Positions 26,900-37,840 of a stretch of 64,000 nt of DNA are shown here, one piece after another (position 1 is the stretch's first letter; each line of letters begins with the position of its first letter). Made by a program: the position numbers and the translations under genes. The stretch covers positions 1 through 64,000 of the forward strand of contig JAOTRV010000012.1 of NCBI GenBank assembly GCA_030247575.1, written 5' to 3'. This DNA comes from Sulfuritalea sp. GTDB taxonomy: Bacteria; Pseudomonadota; Gammaproteobacteria; Burkholderiales; Rhodocyclaceae. The notes under the pieces were generated by a model. The model was not told the DNA's origin and ran no database searches. It worked only from the letters and a program-made list of their open reading frames with translations.

Positions 26900-28491
26900 C
26901 GGCGGCCTTGCGCGTCGAGGAGCGCGCCACGCCCTACCTCGTCGCGCCGCTACTGACCGATCACCTCGACACGTTTGCCAGTTCGCCGGAAGGCTTCAAG
27001 CGACTGCGGGAGCTGGTATTCGAACTCGCCGCCCAAGGCGGGCTAATTGAATCGACAGTCCCGATTGCTCCGGTACGTCTCGGAGACTACGTAGAACTTG
27101 TTATGGGACAGGCACCGCCGGGAAATGCCTGCAATAAGGCTGGTGTCGGTACAGTCTTCGTCAAGACTGGAGAATTTGGGCCGCTTTACCCGGAAGTGCG
27201 CGAATGGACGACGAAGCCCCTGAAGTTTGCTAAACGTGGCGATGTATTGATATGTGTAGTGGGGGCCACGGTTGGGAAGCTCAACCTCGCCATCGACTGT
27301 GCCATTGGCCGCAGTGTTGCCGCAATCCGCCCGTGCCCGGAGCTGAATACCACTTATCTCTATTACACGCTCATGCCCTTTACGCTGAAGCTACGCGAAA
27401 AATCGCGTGGTTCGGCACAAGGTGTTATTGGGAAAGAGGAGCTCTCGGCCGTCTCACTTCGCATCCCCGATTTGGCCGAACAATCCCGCATCGTCGCCAA
27501 AGTCGAAGAGCTGATGGCGCTGATCGATGCGTTGGAGGCAAAAGTCGGCGCTGGCGAGACGGCGCGCGGCAAGCTGCTGGACGCCCGGCTCGCCGCCCTG
27601 GCCGACAGCCCCGATGCCGACGCCACCGCCGACGCTTGGGCGCAACTCGCGCCCCACTTCGACCTGCTGCTCCAGACCCCGGCCGACGTGGACCGCCTGC
27701 AACAAACCCTGCTGCAACTCGCCGTCAAGGGCCGCCTCGTGCCCCAGAACCCCAAGGACGAACCCGCCGCCGAACTCCTCAAACGCATCCGCGCCGAGAA
27801 AGATCGGCTGATCGCCGAGGGCAAGATCAAGCGCGATAAGCCACTTCCGTCGATTGTTGAAGTCGAATTGCCGTTCGCCGTACCCCTTGGCTGGCAATGG
27901 GCAATCCTTGGTGATGTCGTACTTTCGAGCGAAGCAGGCTGGAGTCCTAGCTGCGAAAACATGCCGAGAGAAAACGGCAAATGGGGTGTGCTCAAGGTGA
28001 GTGCCGTATCTTGGGGCGAGTTTCTCGACGAAGAGAACAAAGCGCTACCGAGTCATCTGGAAGTGCGCCCCGAGCATGAAGTCATGCCAGGGGACTTTTT
28101 GCTTTCCCGCGCCAATACGGCCGAGCTTGTCGCTCGGTCCGTCGTCGCGTGGAACCCCAAATCGCGATTGATGTTGAGCGACAAGATCATTCGTCTTCAC
28201 ATCGCCACGGGAGCGGACAAGACCTATCTCAACCTGTTCAATAATTCGTCGTATGCCCGGACGCATTACGTTGCAAATGCCTCGGGGACGAGTGCTTCAA
28301 TGAAGAATGTTTCTCGCGAGGTTGTACTTTCCTTGCCAGTTCCAGTGCCGCCAGCTACCGAACAATCCCGCATCGTCGCCGCCGTCGCCTCGCTCACCGC
28401 TCTCTGCGACAGCCTGCGCGAACGCCTCGCCGCCCGCCGCGAGCTTTCCGCCAAGCTCGCCGCCGCCCTCACCGAAGCCGCCCTGCAATGA
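26896..28491 (+). CDS. hsdS: Type I restriction-modification specificity subunit
   Basis: This 531-residue protein contains two target-recognition domains, at about 55-190 and 320-500. Each is followed by a conserved helical spacer beginning EQSRIVAKVEELMALIDALEAK and EQSRIVAAVASLTALCDSLRER. The duplicated layout is typical of HsdS. Both recognition domains are visibly richer in A/T than the flanking hsdM and spacer DNA, as expected for exchanged domains. The dispersed repeat sits in the first spacer (KVGAGETA). It overlaps hsdM and the downstream DUF3800 gene by 4 nt each. Confidence 0.92.
   Translation: MTAALRVEERATPYLVAPLLTDHLDTFASSPEGFKRLRELVFELAAQGGLIESTVPIAPVRLGDYVELVMGQAPPGNACNKAGVGTVFVKTGEFGPLYPEVREWTTKPLKFAKRGDVLICVVGATVGKLNLAIDCAIGRSVAAIRPCPELNTTYLYYTLMPFTLKLREKSRGSAQGVIGKEELSAVSLRIPDLAEQSRIVAKVEELMALIDALEAKVGAGETARGKLLDARLAALADSPDADATADAWAQLAPHFDLLLQTPADVDRLQQTLLQLAVKGRLVPQNPKDEPAAELLKRIRAEKDRLIAEGKIKRDKPLPSIVEVELPFAVPLGWQWAILGDVVLSSEAGWSPSCENMPRENGKWGVLKVSAVSWGEFLDEENKALPSHLEVRPEHEVMPGDFLLSRANTAELVARSVVAWNPKSRLMLSDKIIRLHIATGADKTYLNLFNNSSYARTHYVANASGTSASMKNVSREVVLSLPVPVPPATEQSRIVAAVASLTALCDSLRERLAARRELSAKLAAALTEAALQ
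27541..27563 (-). repeat. 23-bp dispersed repeat, copy 7 (inside hsdS spacer)
   Basis: Minus-strand core GCCAGCGCCGACTTT, encoding K-V-G-A-G-E-T-A in the helical spacer between the two recognition domains. Confidence 0.75.
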
Positions 28492-29228
28492 GCGCGCCCC
28501 ACAGCGACTACATAGTTTTCGTCGACGAAAGCGGCGACCACAGCCTGACGGCAATCAATCCGGAGTGGCCGCTGTTCGTGCTGTCCTTCTGCATCTTCCC
28601 GGTCGAGGCCTATGTCCATCAAGTCACGCCGGCGATCCGCCAGCTCAAGTTCGAGACCTTCGGCCACGACCTGGTGATCCTGCACGAGCACGACATACGC
28701 AAGAAGAAGGGCGCTTTCGCCCAGTTGAACAAGGAAGCGCGCGAGGTGTTCCTCGACCGCCTGACCGACATCATCGCCGCCACCGACATGACGATGATCG
28801 CGGTGGTGATCGACAAGCTGCGGCACAAGGCAAAGTACAGCGCGCCGGAGCATCCCTATCACCTGGCGATGCAGTTCGGACTGGAGCGCGTCGCCCACTT
28901 CCTGGCGCTGCGCGACCAGAATGATGCCGAGACGACGGTGGTCTGCGAGGCGCGCGGCGCGAAGGAGGACGCGGAACTGGAACTGGAATTCCGCCGCGTC
29001 TGTGATGGCGCCAATCGGAGCAAGCGTCCCTATCCGCTGCACATCGTCATTGCGGACAAGAAGGCCAACTCGGAAGGCTTGCAGCTCGCCGATCTGACTG
29101 CCCGGCCCGCCGGCCTCTCGGTGCTGCGGCCGGAGCAGCCGAACCGTGCCTGGGACGTGCTCAAGGCCAAGCTGTTCGCCGGCCAGCACAACTGCGTGAG
29201 CGGCAACGGGATGAAAGTCTTCCCCTAG
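28488..29228 (+). CDS. DUF3800 protein coupled to the type I R-M operon
   Basis: This 246-residue protein begins YIVFVDESGDHSL, the conserved DUF3800 opening with the VDESG(D) acidic motif of an RNase H-like fold. It also has VVVIDKLR-type strand segments and a late acidic motif EGLQLADL. DUF3800 proteins recur next to defence genes, and a nuclease role is suspected but unproven. The ATG overlaps the hsdS stop by 4 nt, so it belongs to the R-M transcript. It could act as an accessory nuclease of the system or as a separate defence gene. Confidence 0.8.
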   Translation: MSAPHSDYIVFVDESGDHSLTAINPEWPLFVLSFCIFPVEAYVHQVTPAIRQLKFETFGHDLVILHEHDIRKKKGAFAQLNKEAREVFLDRLTDIIAATDMTMIAVVIDKLRHKAKYSAPEHPYHLAMQFGLERVAHFLALRDQNDAETTVVCEARGAKEDAELELEFRRVCDGANRSKRPYPLHIVIADKKANSEGLQLADLTARPAGLSVLRPEQPNRAWDVLKAKLFAGQHNCVSGNGMKVFP

Positions 29229-29309
29229 AAAGCAGAAGGGCCACCCGGTAGTCCGAGTGACCCAGCGCCGGTCGAGTAGTCCCAACCCATTTGTGGATAG
29301 TGTACCCAC

Positions 29310-29339
29310 GGCAGCTATCGATTGCAATCGATAACTGCC
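29310..29339. promoter_or_regulatory. 30-bp palindrome upstream of ahpC
   Basis: GGCAG, then the perfect palindrome TATCGATTGCAATCGATA (29316-29333), then CTGCC form a near-perfect dyad with one mismatch. It may be a dimeric regulator site or a hairpin ending the hsd transcript; there is no T-run. It lies in the 340-nt gap between DUF3800 and ahpC, which also holds a dispersed repeat copy and an OxyR-type site. Confidence 0.55.
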
Positions 29340-29385
29340 GCCGCCGTCTCCCAAGTCAGGTGGAGCCGCGACTCTTCCCGGCACG

Positions 29386-29408
29386 AAAGTCGGCGCTGGC
29401 GGGACGGC
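29386..29408 (-). repeat. 23-bp dispersed repeat, copy 8 (intergenic, upstream of ahpC)
   Basis: Minus-strand core GCCAGCGCCGACTTT preceded by GCCGTCCC, in the non-coding gap between DUF3800 and ahpC. Confidence 0.75.
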
Positions 29409-29455
29409 GCTCCCCGCATCGCAAAACGCCCGATGGGACGATTCGATCGACACCG

Positions 29456-29492
29456 ATAGCCCGCGCCTATCTAATCGATTTCAACAATCAAT
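29456..29492 (+). promoter_or_regulatory. OxyR-type operator in front of ahpC
   Basis: The sequence fits ATAG-N7-CTAT-N7-ATTT-N7-CAAT, against the OxyR consensus ATAG-N7-CTAT-N7-ATAG-N7-CTAT (13 of 16 defined bases). It ends 76 nt before the ahpC start, and an A/T-rich -10 candidate (TTAATA, 29515-29520) lies at the distance expected for activation at the -35. Confidence 0.7.
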
Positions 29493-29568
29493 TAGACGAT
29501 GTCGATTGCGATAATTAATATTCACTCCATCGCAGCACAACACCTCAACCACCCCAAGGAGCCACACC

Positions 29569-30138
29569 ATGAACGCATCGCTGATCAACACCGAAATCCT
29601 CCCCTTCAAGGCCACCGCCTTCCACAACGGCAAGTTCGTTCCCGTCACCCAGGACGACCTCAAGGGCAAGTGGTCGGTCGTGTTCTTCTACCCGGCCGAC
29701 TTCACCTTCGTCTGCCCGACCGAGCTGGGCGACCTGGCCGACCACTACGCGACCTTCAAGTCGCTGGGCGTCGAAATTTACGCCGTATCGACCGACACCC
29801 ACTTCACGCACAAGGCCTGGCACGACACGTCCGAGACCATCGGCAAGATCAAGTACCCGATGATCGGCGATCCGACCGGCGCCATCACCCGCAACTTCGG
29901 CGTGATGATCGAGGAAGCCGGCCTGGCCGAGCGCGGCACCTTCGTCATGGACCCGGCGGGCAAGATCCAGATCATCGAAATCAACGCCGGCGGCATCGGC
30001 CGCGACGCGACGGAACTGCTGCGCAAGGTGCAGGCCGCCCAGTACGTCGCCAGCCACCCGGGCGAAGTCTGCCCCGCCAAGTGGAAGGAAGGCGAAGCCA
30101 CGCTGGCGCCGTCGCTGGACCTGGTCGGCAAGATCTAA
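29569..30138 (+). CDS. ahpC: Alkyl hydroperoxide reductase subunit C (2-Cys peroxiredoxin)
   Basis: This 189-residue typical 2-Cys peroxiredoxin has peroxidatic C49 in DFTFVCPTE and resolving C168 in [10 protein letters not shown]. It reduces H2O2 and organic peroxides in the cytoplasm and is recycled by AhpF, encoded downstream. AAGGAG precedes ATG 29569. Regulation by OxyR is likely from the upstream operator. Confidence 0.97.
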   Translation: MNASLINTEILPFKATAFHNGKFVPVTQDDLKGKWSVVFFYPADFTFVCPTELGDLADHYATFKSLGVEIYAVSTDTHFTHKAWHDTSETIGKIKYPMIGDPTGAITRNFGVMIEEAGLAERGTFVMDPAGKIQIIEINAGGIGRDATELLRKVQAAQYVASHPGEVCPAKWKEGEATLAPSLDLVGKI

Positions 30139-30264
30139 CAACAAGCCCCTGACCCCAACCATCCCGCCCCGGCCACACCTACCCCCGCCGGGGCCGGGAT
30201 TGCAGCGGCAAGGCAGATCACACAAGGGCTGCCTTTCCATTGCAATCCACACCAGGAGAACATC

Positions 30265-31860
30265 ATGCTCGACGCCGCCATCAAGACCCAGCTTTCCGCC
30301 TATCTCGAAAAGCTCCAGACGCCCATCGAACTCGTCGCCTCGCTCGACGCCAGCGATGCCGCGCGCCAGATGCGCGAACTGCTGGCCGACATCGCCGCGC
30401 TCTCGCCCAAGGTCGGTGTGCGCACCGATGGCACGGACGCGCGCAAGCCTTCGTTCTCCGTCGGCCGTCCGAATGAAGCCGCGCGCATCCGCTTCGCCGG
30501 CATTCCGATGGGCCACGAATTCACTTCGCTGGTGCTGGCCCTGTTGCAGACCGGCGGCCATCCGCCCAAGGTCGATGCTGCCGTGATCGAGCAGATCAAA
30601 GGCCTCGCGGGTACGTTCCGCTTCGAGACCTACATCTCGCTCTCCTGCCACAACTGCCCGGACGTGGTGCAGGCGCTCAACCTGATGGCGGTGCTCAACC
30701 CCGGCGTCGAGAGCGTGATGATCGACGGCGCCTTGTACCAGGACGAAGTGAGTGCACGCCAGATCATGGCCGTGCCGACCGTGATGCTGAACGGCGAGCC
30801 CTTCGGCCAGGGCCGCATGAGCATCGAGGAAATCCTCGCCAAGGTGGATACCGGCGCCTCAGCCCGCGATGCCGAAAAGCTGAATGCGAAGGATGCCTAC
30901 GACGTGCTCGTGGTCGGCGGCGGCCCGGCCGGATCGGCGGCGGCGATCTACGCCGCGAGGAAGGGCATCCGCACCGGCGTGGTGGCCGAACGCTTCGGCG
31001 GCCAGGTGCTCGACACGCTTTCCATCGAAAACCTGATCTCGGTGCCGCATACCGAAGGCCCCAAGCTCGCCATGGCGCTGGAACAGCACGTCAAGCAATA
31101 CGAGGTCGACATCATGAATTTGCAGCGCGCCGAGGCCCTGGTCCCGGCCGGCGATGACGGCCTTGCGCAGGTGAAGCTCGCCAACGGCGCCACGCTCAAG
31201 GCGAAAAGCGTGATCCTCGCCACCGGTGCGCGCTGGCGCGAAATGAACGTCCCCGGCGAGAAGGAATACAAGGCCAAGGGCGTGTGCTTCTGCCCGCACT
31301 GCGACGGGCCTCTGTTCAAGGGCAAGCGCGTGGCGGTGATCGGCGGCGGCAATTCCGGCGTCGAAGCGGCGATCGACCTCGCCGGCATCGTCAGCCATGT
31401 CACGCTGCTCGAATTCGACAGCAAGCTGCGCGCCGATGCGGTGTTGCAGGCCAAGCTCGGCAGCCTGCCCAACGTCACGATCATCACCAGCGCGCTGACC
31501 ACCGAAGTCACCGGCGACGGCGAGAAGGTGAATGGCATCGTCTATCAGGATCGCGTCGGCGGCGCCACGCATCGCGTCGAGCTCGAAGGCATCTTCGTCC
31601 AGATCGGCCTGCTGCCGAACACCGACTGGCTGAAGGGCACGCTCAAGCTTTCACCGCGCGGCGAGATCGAGATCGATGCGCGCGGCCAGACCTCGCTGCC
31701 CGGCGTCTTCGCCGCCGGCGACGCGACGACCACGCCCTACAAGCAGATCATCATCGCCATGGGCGACGGCGCCAAGGCATCGCTCTCGGCCTTCGACCAC
31801 CTGATCCGCAGTCCGGCGCCGGCCGCAGCCCCGACCCTTGATCTGCGTCAGCCCGCCTGA
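30265..31860 (+). CDS. ahpF: Alkyl hydroperoxide reductase subunit F
   Basis: This 531-residue flavoprotein disulfide reductase has a duplicated thioredoxin-fold N-terminal domain with C128-HN-C131 (SLSCHNCPD) and a TrxB-like body. The body has [15 protein letters not shown]343-PH-C346 and [14 protein letters not shown]. It passes electrons from NADH to AhpC. CAGGAG precedes ATG 30265, and the 126-nt gap to ahpC is C/G-rich without a clear terminator. Confidence 0.96.
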   Translation: MLDAAIKTQLSAYLEKLQTPIELVASLDASDAARQMRELLADIAALSPKVGVRTDGTDARKPSFSVGRPNEAARIRFAGIPMGHEFTSLVLALLQTGGHPPKVDAAVIEQIKGLAGTFRFETYISLSCHNCPDVVQALNLMAVLNPGVESVMIDGALYQDEVSARQIMAVPTVMLNGEPFGQGRMSIEEILAKVDTGASARDAEKLNAKDAYDVLVVGGGPAGSAAAIYAARKGIRTGVVAERFGGQVLDTLSIENLISVPHTEGPKLAMALEQHVKQYEVDIMNLQRAEALVPAGDDGLAQVKLANGATLKAKSVILATGARWREMNVPGEKEYKAKGVCFCPHCDGPLFKGKRVAVIGGGNSGVEAAIDLAGIVSHVTLLEFDSKLRADAVLQAKLGSLPNVTIITSALTTEVTGDGEKVNGIVYQDRVGGATHRVELEGIFVQIGLLPNTDWLKGTLKLSPRGEIEIDARGQTSLPGVFAAGDATTTPYKQIIIAMGDGAKASLSAFDHLIRSPAPAAAPTLDLRQPA

Positions 31861-31922
31861 GCGCCGGCGGAGTATTCTTTTCGCATCACCGACCCACCTC
31901 AGTCAACGAAGGAGGAAACATC

Positions 31923-32420
31923 ATGAAAGCGAACAAATCCGTCAAAGTCGCCAAGCTCGACATCGGCATCACCGACAAGGACCGCGCCGCCATCGCGCAA
32001 GGCCTGTCCGGCCTGCTGGCCGACAGCTACACGCTCTACCTGATGACGCACAACTTCCACTGGAACGTCACCGGCCCGATGTTCAACACCTTGCACCTGA
32101 TGTTCATGGGCCAATACACCGAACAGTGGAATGCGCTGGACCTGATCGCCGAGCGCATCCGCGCGCTGGGCCACCCCGCCCCCGGCACCTACAAGGAGTT
32201 CGTCAAGCTGGCGACGATCAAGGAAGTCGAAGGCCAGCCCAAGGCGCTGGACATGGTGCGCCACCTGGTCGCCGCGCAGGAAGCCACGGCGCGCACCGCG
32301 CGGAAGCTGTTTCCGCTGGTGGACAAGGCCAACGACCAGCCCAGCGCCGACCTGCTGACGCAGCGCATCGAGGTGCACGAGAAGACGGCGTGGATGCTGC
32401 GCAGCCTGTTGGAAGAGTAA
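31923..32420 (+). CDS. dps: Dps-family DNA-binding ferritin
   Basis: This 165-residue dodecameric ferritin-like protein oxidises Fe2+ with H2O2 and protects DNA. The ferroxidase residues lie in THNFHWNVTGPMFNTLHLMFMGQYTEQWNALDLIAERIRALG (His, Asp and Glu of the inter-subunit site). The Lys-rich N terminus (MKANKSVKVAK) could bind DNA. It follows ahpF with a 62-nt gap and a GGAGGA ribosome binding site, consistent with a peroxide regulon. Confidence 0.95.
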   Translation: MKANKSVKVAKLDIGITDKDRAAIAQGLSGLLADSYTLYLMTHNFHWNVTGPMFNTLHLMFMGQYTEQWNALDLIAERIRALGHPAPGTYKEFVKLATIKEVEGQPKALDMVRHLVAAQEATARTARKLFPLVDKANDQPSADLLTQRIEVHEKTAWMLRSLLEE

Positions 32421-32478
32421 GCGCCCCACCAATCACAAGTACATAGTCAGGCTGAAACCGAAGGACGCAATATTGGCC

Positions 32479-32546
32479 GTCATCCCGGGCTTGACCCGGG
32501 ATCCAGAAGCTGCCGCCGACTGGATTCCGGCTTTCGCCGGAATGAC
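32479..32546. repeat. REP-like inverted-repeat element between dps and katG
   Basis: GTCATCCCGGGC...GGGATCCAG and CTGGATTCCGGC...CCGGAATGAC face each other, forming the paired hairpins of the GTCATTCCC-type repeats common in proteobacteria. The same family recurs at 58703-58769. It ends 55 nt before the katG start. Confidence 0.8.
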
Positions 32547-32583
32547 GAGTTCATCCATCTGTTTCCGCATGACTGACTACTAG

Positions 32584-34782
<2,199 letters not shown>

Positions 34783-34792
34783 GGCAAGGCAG

Positions 34793-34853
34793 GCGGACGG
34801 CGCGATGTCATGCGCCGTCCGCAAGGGATACCGTCTCCGGCTTGGCCGGAGAC
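34793..34853. terminator. Two back-to-back hairpins between convergent katG and copZ
   Basis: GCGGACGGCGC/GCGCCGTCCGC (34793-34822, 8-nt loop) and GTCTCCGGC/GCCGGAGAC (34833-34853, 3-nt loop) are perfect stems located between the two convergent stop codons. They are suited to ending transcription from both sides. T-runs are absent. Confidence 0.65.
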
Positions 34854-34859
34854 ATCGAT

Positions 34860-35066
34860 TCAGCTGGCGTCGAAGCCCGCGTCTTCGATCACAGCCTTGA
34901 GCTGGTCGCGCGTTACTTTTCCTGCGTCGAACTCGACCACCGCCTGCTTCTGCTCCAGCGAGACCTCGGCCTTCGTCACGCCGTCGAGTGCGGTCAGCAC
35001 GCCGGTGACGCTTTTCACGCAGCCGCCGCAGGACATGCCGTCCACCTTGATTGTTGTCGTTTCCAT
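34860..35066 (-). CDS. copZ: Copper chaperone CopZ-like (HMA domain)
   Basis: This 68-residue single HMA domain carries the metal-binding loop VDGMSCGGCVKSV (CxxC) and the usual beta-alpha fold. It should carry Cu+ in the cytoplasm to the P-type ATPase encoded immediately upstream (copA, 4-nt gap). The start is ATG 35066. Confidence 0.9.
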   Translation of the reverse strand: METTTIKVDGMSCGGCVKSVTGVLTALDGVTKAEVSLEQKQAVVEFDAGKVTRDQLKAVIEDAGFDAS

Positions 35067-35070
35067 GTCA

Positions 35071-37278
35071 TCAGTCCTTGTTGGATTGCCACCTGCGCAG
35101 CAGCAGCGAGTTGCTCACCACCGACACCGAACTCATGGCCATCGCCGCGCCGGCGATCACCGGATTCAGCATGCCCAGCGCCGCCAGCGGAATGCCGAGC
35201 ACGTTGTAAATGAAGGCGAAGAACAGATTCTGCCGTATCTTGGAAAGCGTCGCCCGCGACAGCGAAATCGCGTCGGCCACGCCGCCGAGGTCGTCGCGCA
35301 TCAGGGTCACGTCGGCCGCCTGCATCGCCACGTCCGACCCCGCCGCCATGGCGAAACTGACGTCGGCGGCGGCCAGCGCCGGCGCGTCGTTGATGCCGTC
35401 GCCGGCCATGCCGACGAGGCGGCCGGCGCCCTTGAGTTTATTCACCGTTGCCGCCTTGTCGCCGGGCAACACCTCGGCCTCGAAGTGAGTGATGCCGGCT
35501 TCCCGAGCGACGGCGCTGGCCGTGCCGGCATTGTCGCCGGTGAGCATCACTACCTCGATGCCGAGCCGGTTCAGGCGCGCCACCGCCGCCTTCGAGCTGG
35601 CACGCAATGGATCGGCGATGCCGATCAAGCCGAGCAGCTTTTCGTCGGCCACCACGGCGACCACGCTGCGCCCGGCCTGCGCCAGCGCATCGGACTCGGG
35701 CGCGGACCAGCCCTGCTCCTTGATCCATGCCGCCGAACCGGCGAGTACGCGGCGGCCATCGACTTCGCCCTGCAGGCCCCGGCCCGCGATCGTCACAACG
35801 TTCTGCGGCGTCGACAGCGCGAGTCCGTCGGTCCTGGCGCGCGCCACGATGGCGGCGGCGAGCGGATGGGTCGAGCCTTGTTCGAGGCTGGCCGCGAGTT
35901 GCAACAGGACCGCCATGTCACCAGCGCCGACTTTCACGACATCAGTGACCTCCGGTCGGCCCTCGGTCAGCGTGCCCGTCTTGTCCACCACCAGCACCTT
36001 GAGTTTCTCCGCCAGTTCCAGCGCCACCGCATTGCGGATCAGCACGCCGGCCTTGGCACCCTGCCCGGTGCCGACCATGATCGCCGTCGGCGTTGCCAGG
36101 CCCAGCGCGCAGGGGCAGGCGATCACCAGCACCGCCACCGCATTCACCAACGCCTGGGTGAAGTCGCCGGCCAGCGCCCACCACGCGACAAAGGTCAACA
36201 ACGCGATGAGCGTCACCACCGGCACGAAGATCGCCGCCACCTTGTCGGCCAGGCGCTGCACCGGCGCCTTCGAACCCTGCGCCTCTTCGACCAGGCGAAT
36301 GATGCCGGCCAGCAGCGTGTGGCTGCCGACGCCCGTGGCGCGGCAACGCAGCAGGCCGTCGCCGTTGATGGTCGCGGCGAAAACCTTGTCGCCGGCAACC
36401 TTGGTCACCGGCAGGCTTTCGCCGGTCAGCATGGATTCGTTGGCCGACGAGGTGCCGTCGATCACCTCGCCATCGACCGGCATCGCCTCGCCGGCACGCA
36501 CCACGAAAACGTCGCCGGGAATCAGCGTGGCCACCGCGACATCGACCAACTTGCCGTCTCGCTCGATGCGCGCCGTCTGCGGCTGCAGCTTGGCCAGCGC
36601 CTCGATCGCCGCCGAGGTCTTGGCCTTGGCCCGCGCTTCGAGAATCTTGCCCAGCAGCACCAGCGTGATAACCGTCGCCGACGCCTCGAAATAGACGTGC
36701 TGGTGATGCAGGTCCCAAACCGTGACGACGAAGCTGTAAGCCCAGGCCATGCTGGTGCCCAGCGCCACCAGCACGTCCATGTTGCCGGCGCCGCCGCGTA
36801 TGGCATTGGCGCCGCCGACGTAGAAGCGCCAGCCGATCCAGAACTGCACGGGTGTGGCCAGCAGCAGTTGCAGCCAGCGCGGCAGCACGTCGTCATGGGC
36901 GTCGCCGCCGGCGCCGAACATGAAGGCCATCTGCGCCACCAGCGGCAACGTCAGCGCGGCGGCGATCCAGAAACGGCGCAGTTCCTCGCGATAGAGGGCG
37001 AGCTTCTTCGCCTTCTCTTCGGCGCGCGTATCGGCCGTCGATACATCGGCGGTAAAACCGGTCTTGACCACCGTGGCGATCAGGCGGCCGACGTCGACGT
37101 CGCCCGGCGCGTAGCGCACATGCGCGCGTTCGGCGGCGAAGTTGACCGCCGCCTCGACGCCGGGCAGCTTGTTGAGCTGCTTTTCGATGCGCGCCGCGCA
37201 GGCCGCGCAGGTCATGCCGCCCAGCGCGAGCTCGACGGTTTCCTGACTACTGCCGGCGGGGACTTGCGGCGCGTTCAT
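35071..37278 (-). CDS. copA: Copper-exporting P1B-type ATPase
   Basis: This 735-residue protein starts at ATG 37278, 2 nt after the rhodanese stop. It has one N-terminal HMA domain ([16 protein letters not shown]) and eight membrane helices with the ion motif [11 protein letters not shown]. The phosphorylation site is DKTGTLTEG, the TGES motif is MLTGESLPV and the hinge is [15 protein letters not shown]. It exports Cu+ from the cytoplasm. A dispersed-repeat copy encodes KVGAGDMA shortly after the phosphorylation site, in the nucleotide-binding domain entrance. It is the partner of the CopZ encoded downstream. Confidence 0.94.
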   Translation of the reverse strand: MNAPQVPAGSSQETVELALGGMTCAACAARIEKQLNKLPGVEAAVNFAAERAHVRYAPGDVDVGRLIATVVKTGFTADVSTADTRAEEKAKKLALYREELRRFWIAAALTLPLVAQMAFMFGAGGDAHDDVLPRWLQLLLATPVQFWIGWRFYVGGANAIRGGAGNMDVLVALGTSMAWAYSFVVTVWDLHHQHVYFEASATVITLVLLGKILEARAKAKTSAAIEALAKLQPQTARIERDGKLVDVAVATLIPGDVFVVRAGEAMPVDGEVIDGTSSANESMLTGESLPVTKVAGDKVFAATINGDGLLRCRATGVGSHTLLAGIIRLVEEAQGSKAPVQRLADKVAAIFVPVVTLIALLTFVAWWALAGDFTQALVNAVAVLVIACPCALGLATPTAIMVGTGQGAKAGVLIRNAVALELAEKLKVLVVDKTGTLTEGRPEVTDVVKVGAGDMAVLLQLAASLEQGSTHPLAAAIVARARTDGLALSTPQNVVTIAGRGLQGEVDGRRVLAGSAAWIKEQGWSAPESDALAQAGRSVVAVVADEKLLGLIGIADPLRASSKAAVARLNRLGIEVVMLTGDNAGTASAVAREAGITHFEAEVLPGDKAATVNKLKGAGRLVGMAGDGINDAPALAAADVSFAMAAGSDVAMQAADVTLMRDDLGGVADAISLSRATLSKIRQNLFFAFIYNVLGIPLAALGMLNPVIAGAAMAMSSVSVVSNSLLLRRWQSNKD
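35912..35934 (+). repeat. 23-bp dispersed repeat, copy 9 (inside copA)
   Basis: ACCAGCGCCGACTTT preceded by GCCATGTC. In the copA frame (minus strand) it encodes K-V-G-A-G-D-M-A. Confidence 0.7.
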
Positions 37279-37280
37279 AT

Positions 37281-37661
37281 CTACTCGAAATTGATCGGTT
37301 CGGGCTTCTCGGTCGGACGACCTTCGGTGTTCCAGACTTCGAAACCGCCGGCCATCGAAATTACATCGGCATAGCCGATCTTCTGCAACTGCACGGTCGA
37401 CAACGCGGCGCGACCGCTGGTGCGGCAATAGACCAGATAGGGTTTGCCCTTGTCGGCGCATTCGCCGACGGTTCCGATCTTGAACTCCAGCACGCCGCGC
37501 GGAATGTTGATCGCACCCGGCAGATGTCCGGCGGAAAACTCGTCGTACTCACGCACGTCGATGATGGTGCGCCTGGTCATGAGCGACTGCGCCTCGGCGG
37601 TCGATACTTCCTTGATCTGCGACTTGGCTTCGACGACGAGGTCGTGCGGGGTGACGGCCAT
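37281..37661 (-). CDS. Rhodanese-domain protein
   Basis: This 126-residue single rhodanese domain has the active-site loop [11 protein letters not shown] with catalytic Cys, plus [22 protein letters not shown]. It probably binds a persulfide or transfers sulfane sulfur. ATG 37661 (MAVTPHD) is preferred to the upstream ATG because GGAGA lies 8 nt before it. It sits 2 nt upstream of copA in the same operon. The link between rhodanese and copper export is contextual only. Confidence 0.88.
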   Translation of the reverse strand: MAVTPHDLVVEAKSQIKEVSTAEAQSLMTRRTIIDVREYDEFSAGHLPGAINIPRGVLEFKIGTVGECADKGKPYLVYCRTSGRAALSTVQLQKIGYADVISMAGGFEVWNTEGRPTEKPEPINFE

Positions 37662-37725
37662 GAATCTCTCCACTGAACATTAGAAAGCGCTAATTATGCG
37701 GCGGCGAACGGCGCGTCGCAAGTTG

Positions 37726-37797
37726 CCTGCCCGCGAAGCGGAATCCCAGGCATGCAAAGCACCTGCCCGCGAAGCGGCGTTCCAGGCATGCAAAGCA
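37726..37797. repeat. Tandem duplication of a 36-bp unit
   Basis: Two adjacent 36-bp copies (37726-37761 and 37762-37797) start CCTGCCCGCGAAGCGG and end CAGGCATGCAAAGCA, differing at a few positions in the middle. They lie in the gap between the rhodanese and SafE-like genes. Confidence 0.85.
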
Positions 37798-37817
37798 CCG
37801 CGCCGATACCGCCCGTC

Positions 37818-37840
37818 GCCGTAGCGCCGGCGCCGACTCA
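37818..37840 (+). repeat. 23-bp dispersed repeat, copy 10 (3' end of SafE-like gene)
   Basis: GCCGTAGC followed by GCCGGCGCCGACTCA, with mismatches to the core at three positions. It overlaps the stop codon of the SafE-like gene by three bases. Confidence 0.55.

Noticed and set aside
29229-29300. Rho-independent terminator directly after the DUF3800 gene
   Set aside because: GGGCCAC/GTGACCC pairs only imperfectly and there is no T-run.
34810-37374. 854-codon plus-strand frame across copZ/copA
   Set aside because: Antisense to copZ and copA, both with full motif sets.
37726-37797. Possible CRISPR-like array
   Set aside because: Only two directly adjacent copies without spacers, and no cas genes in the window.
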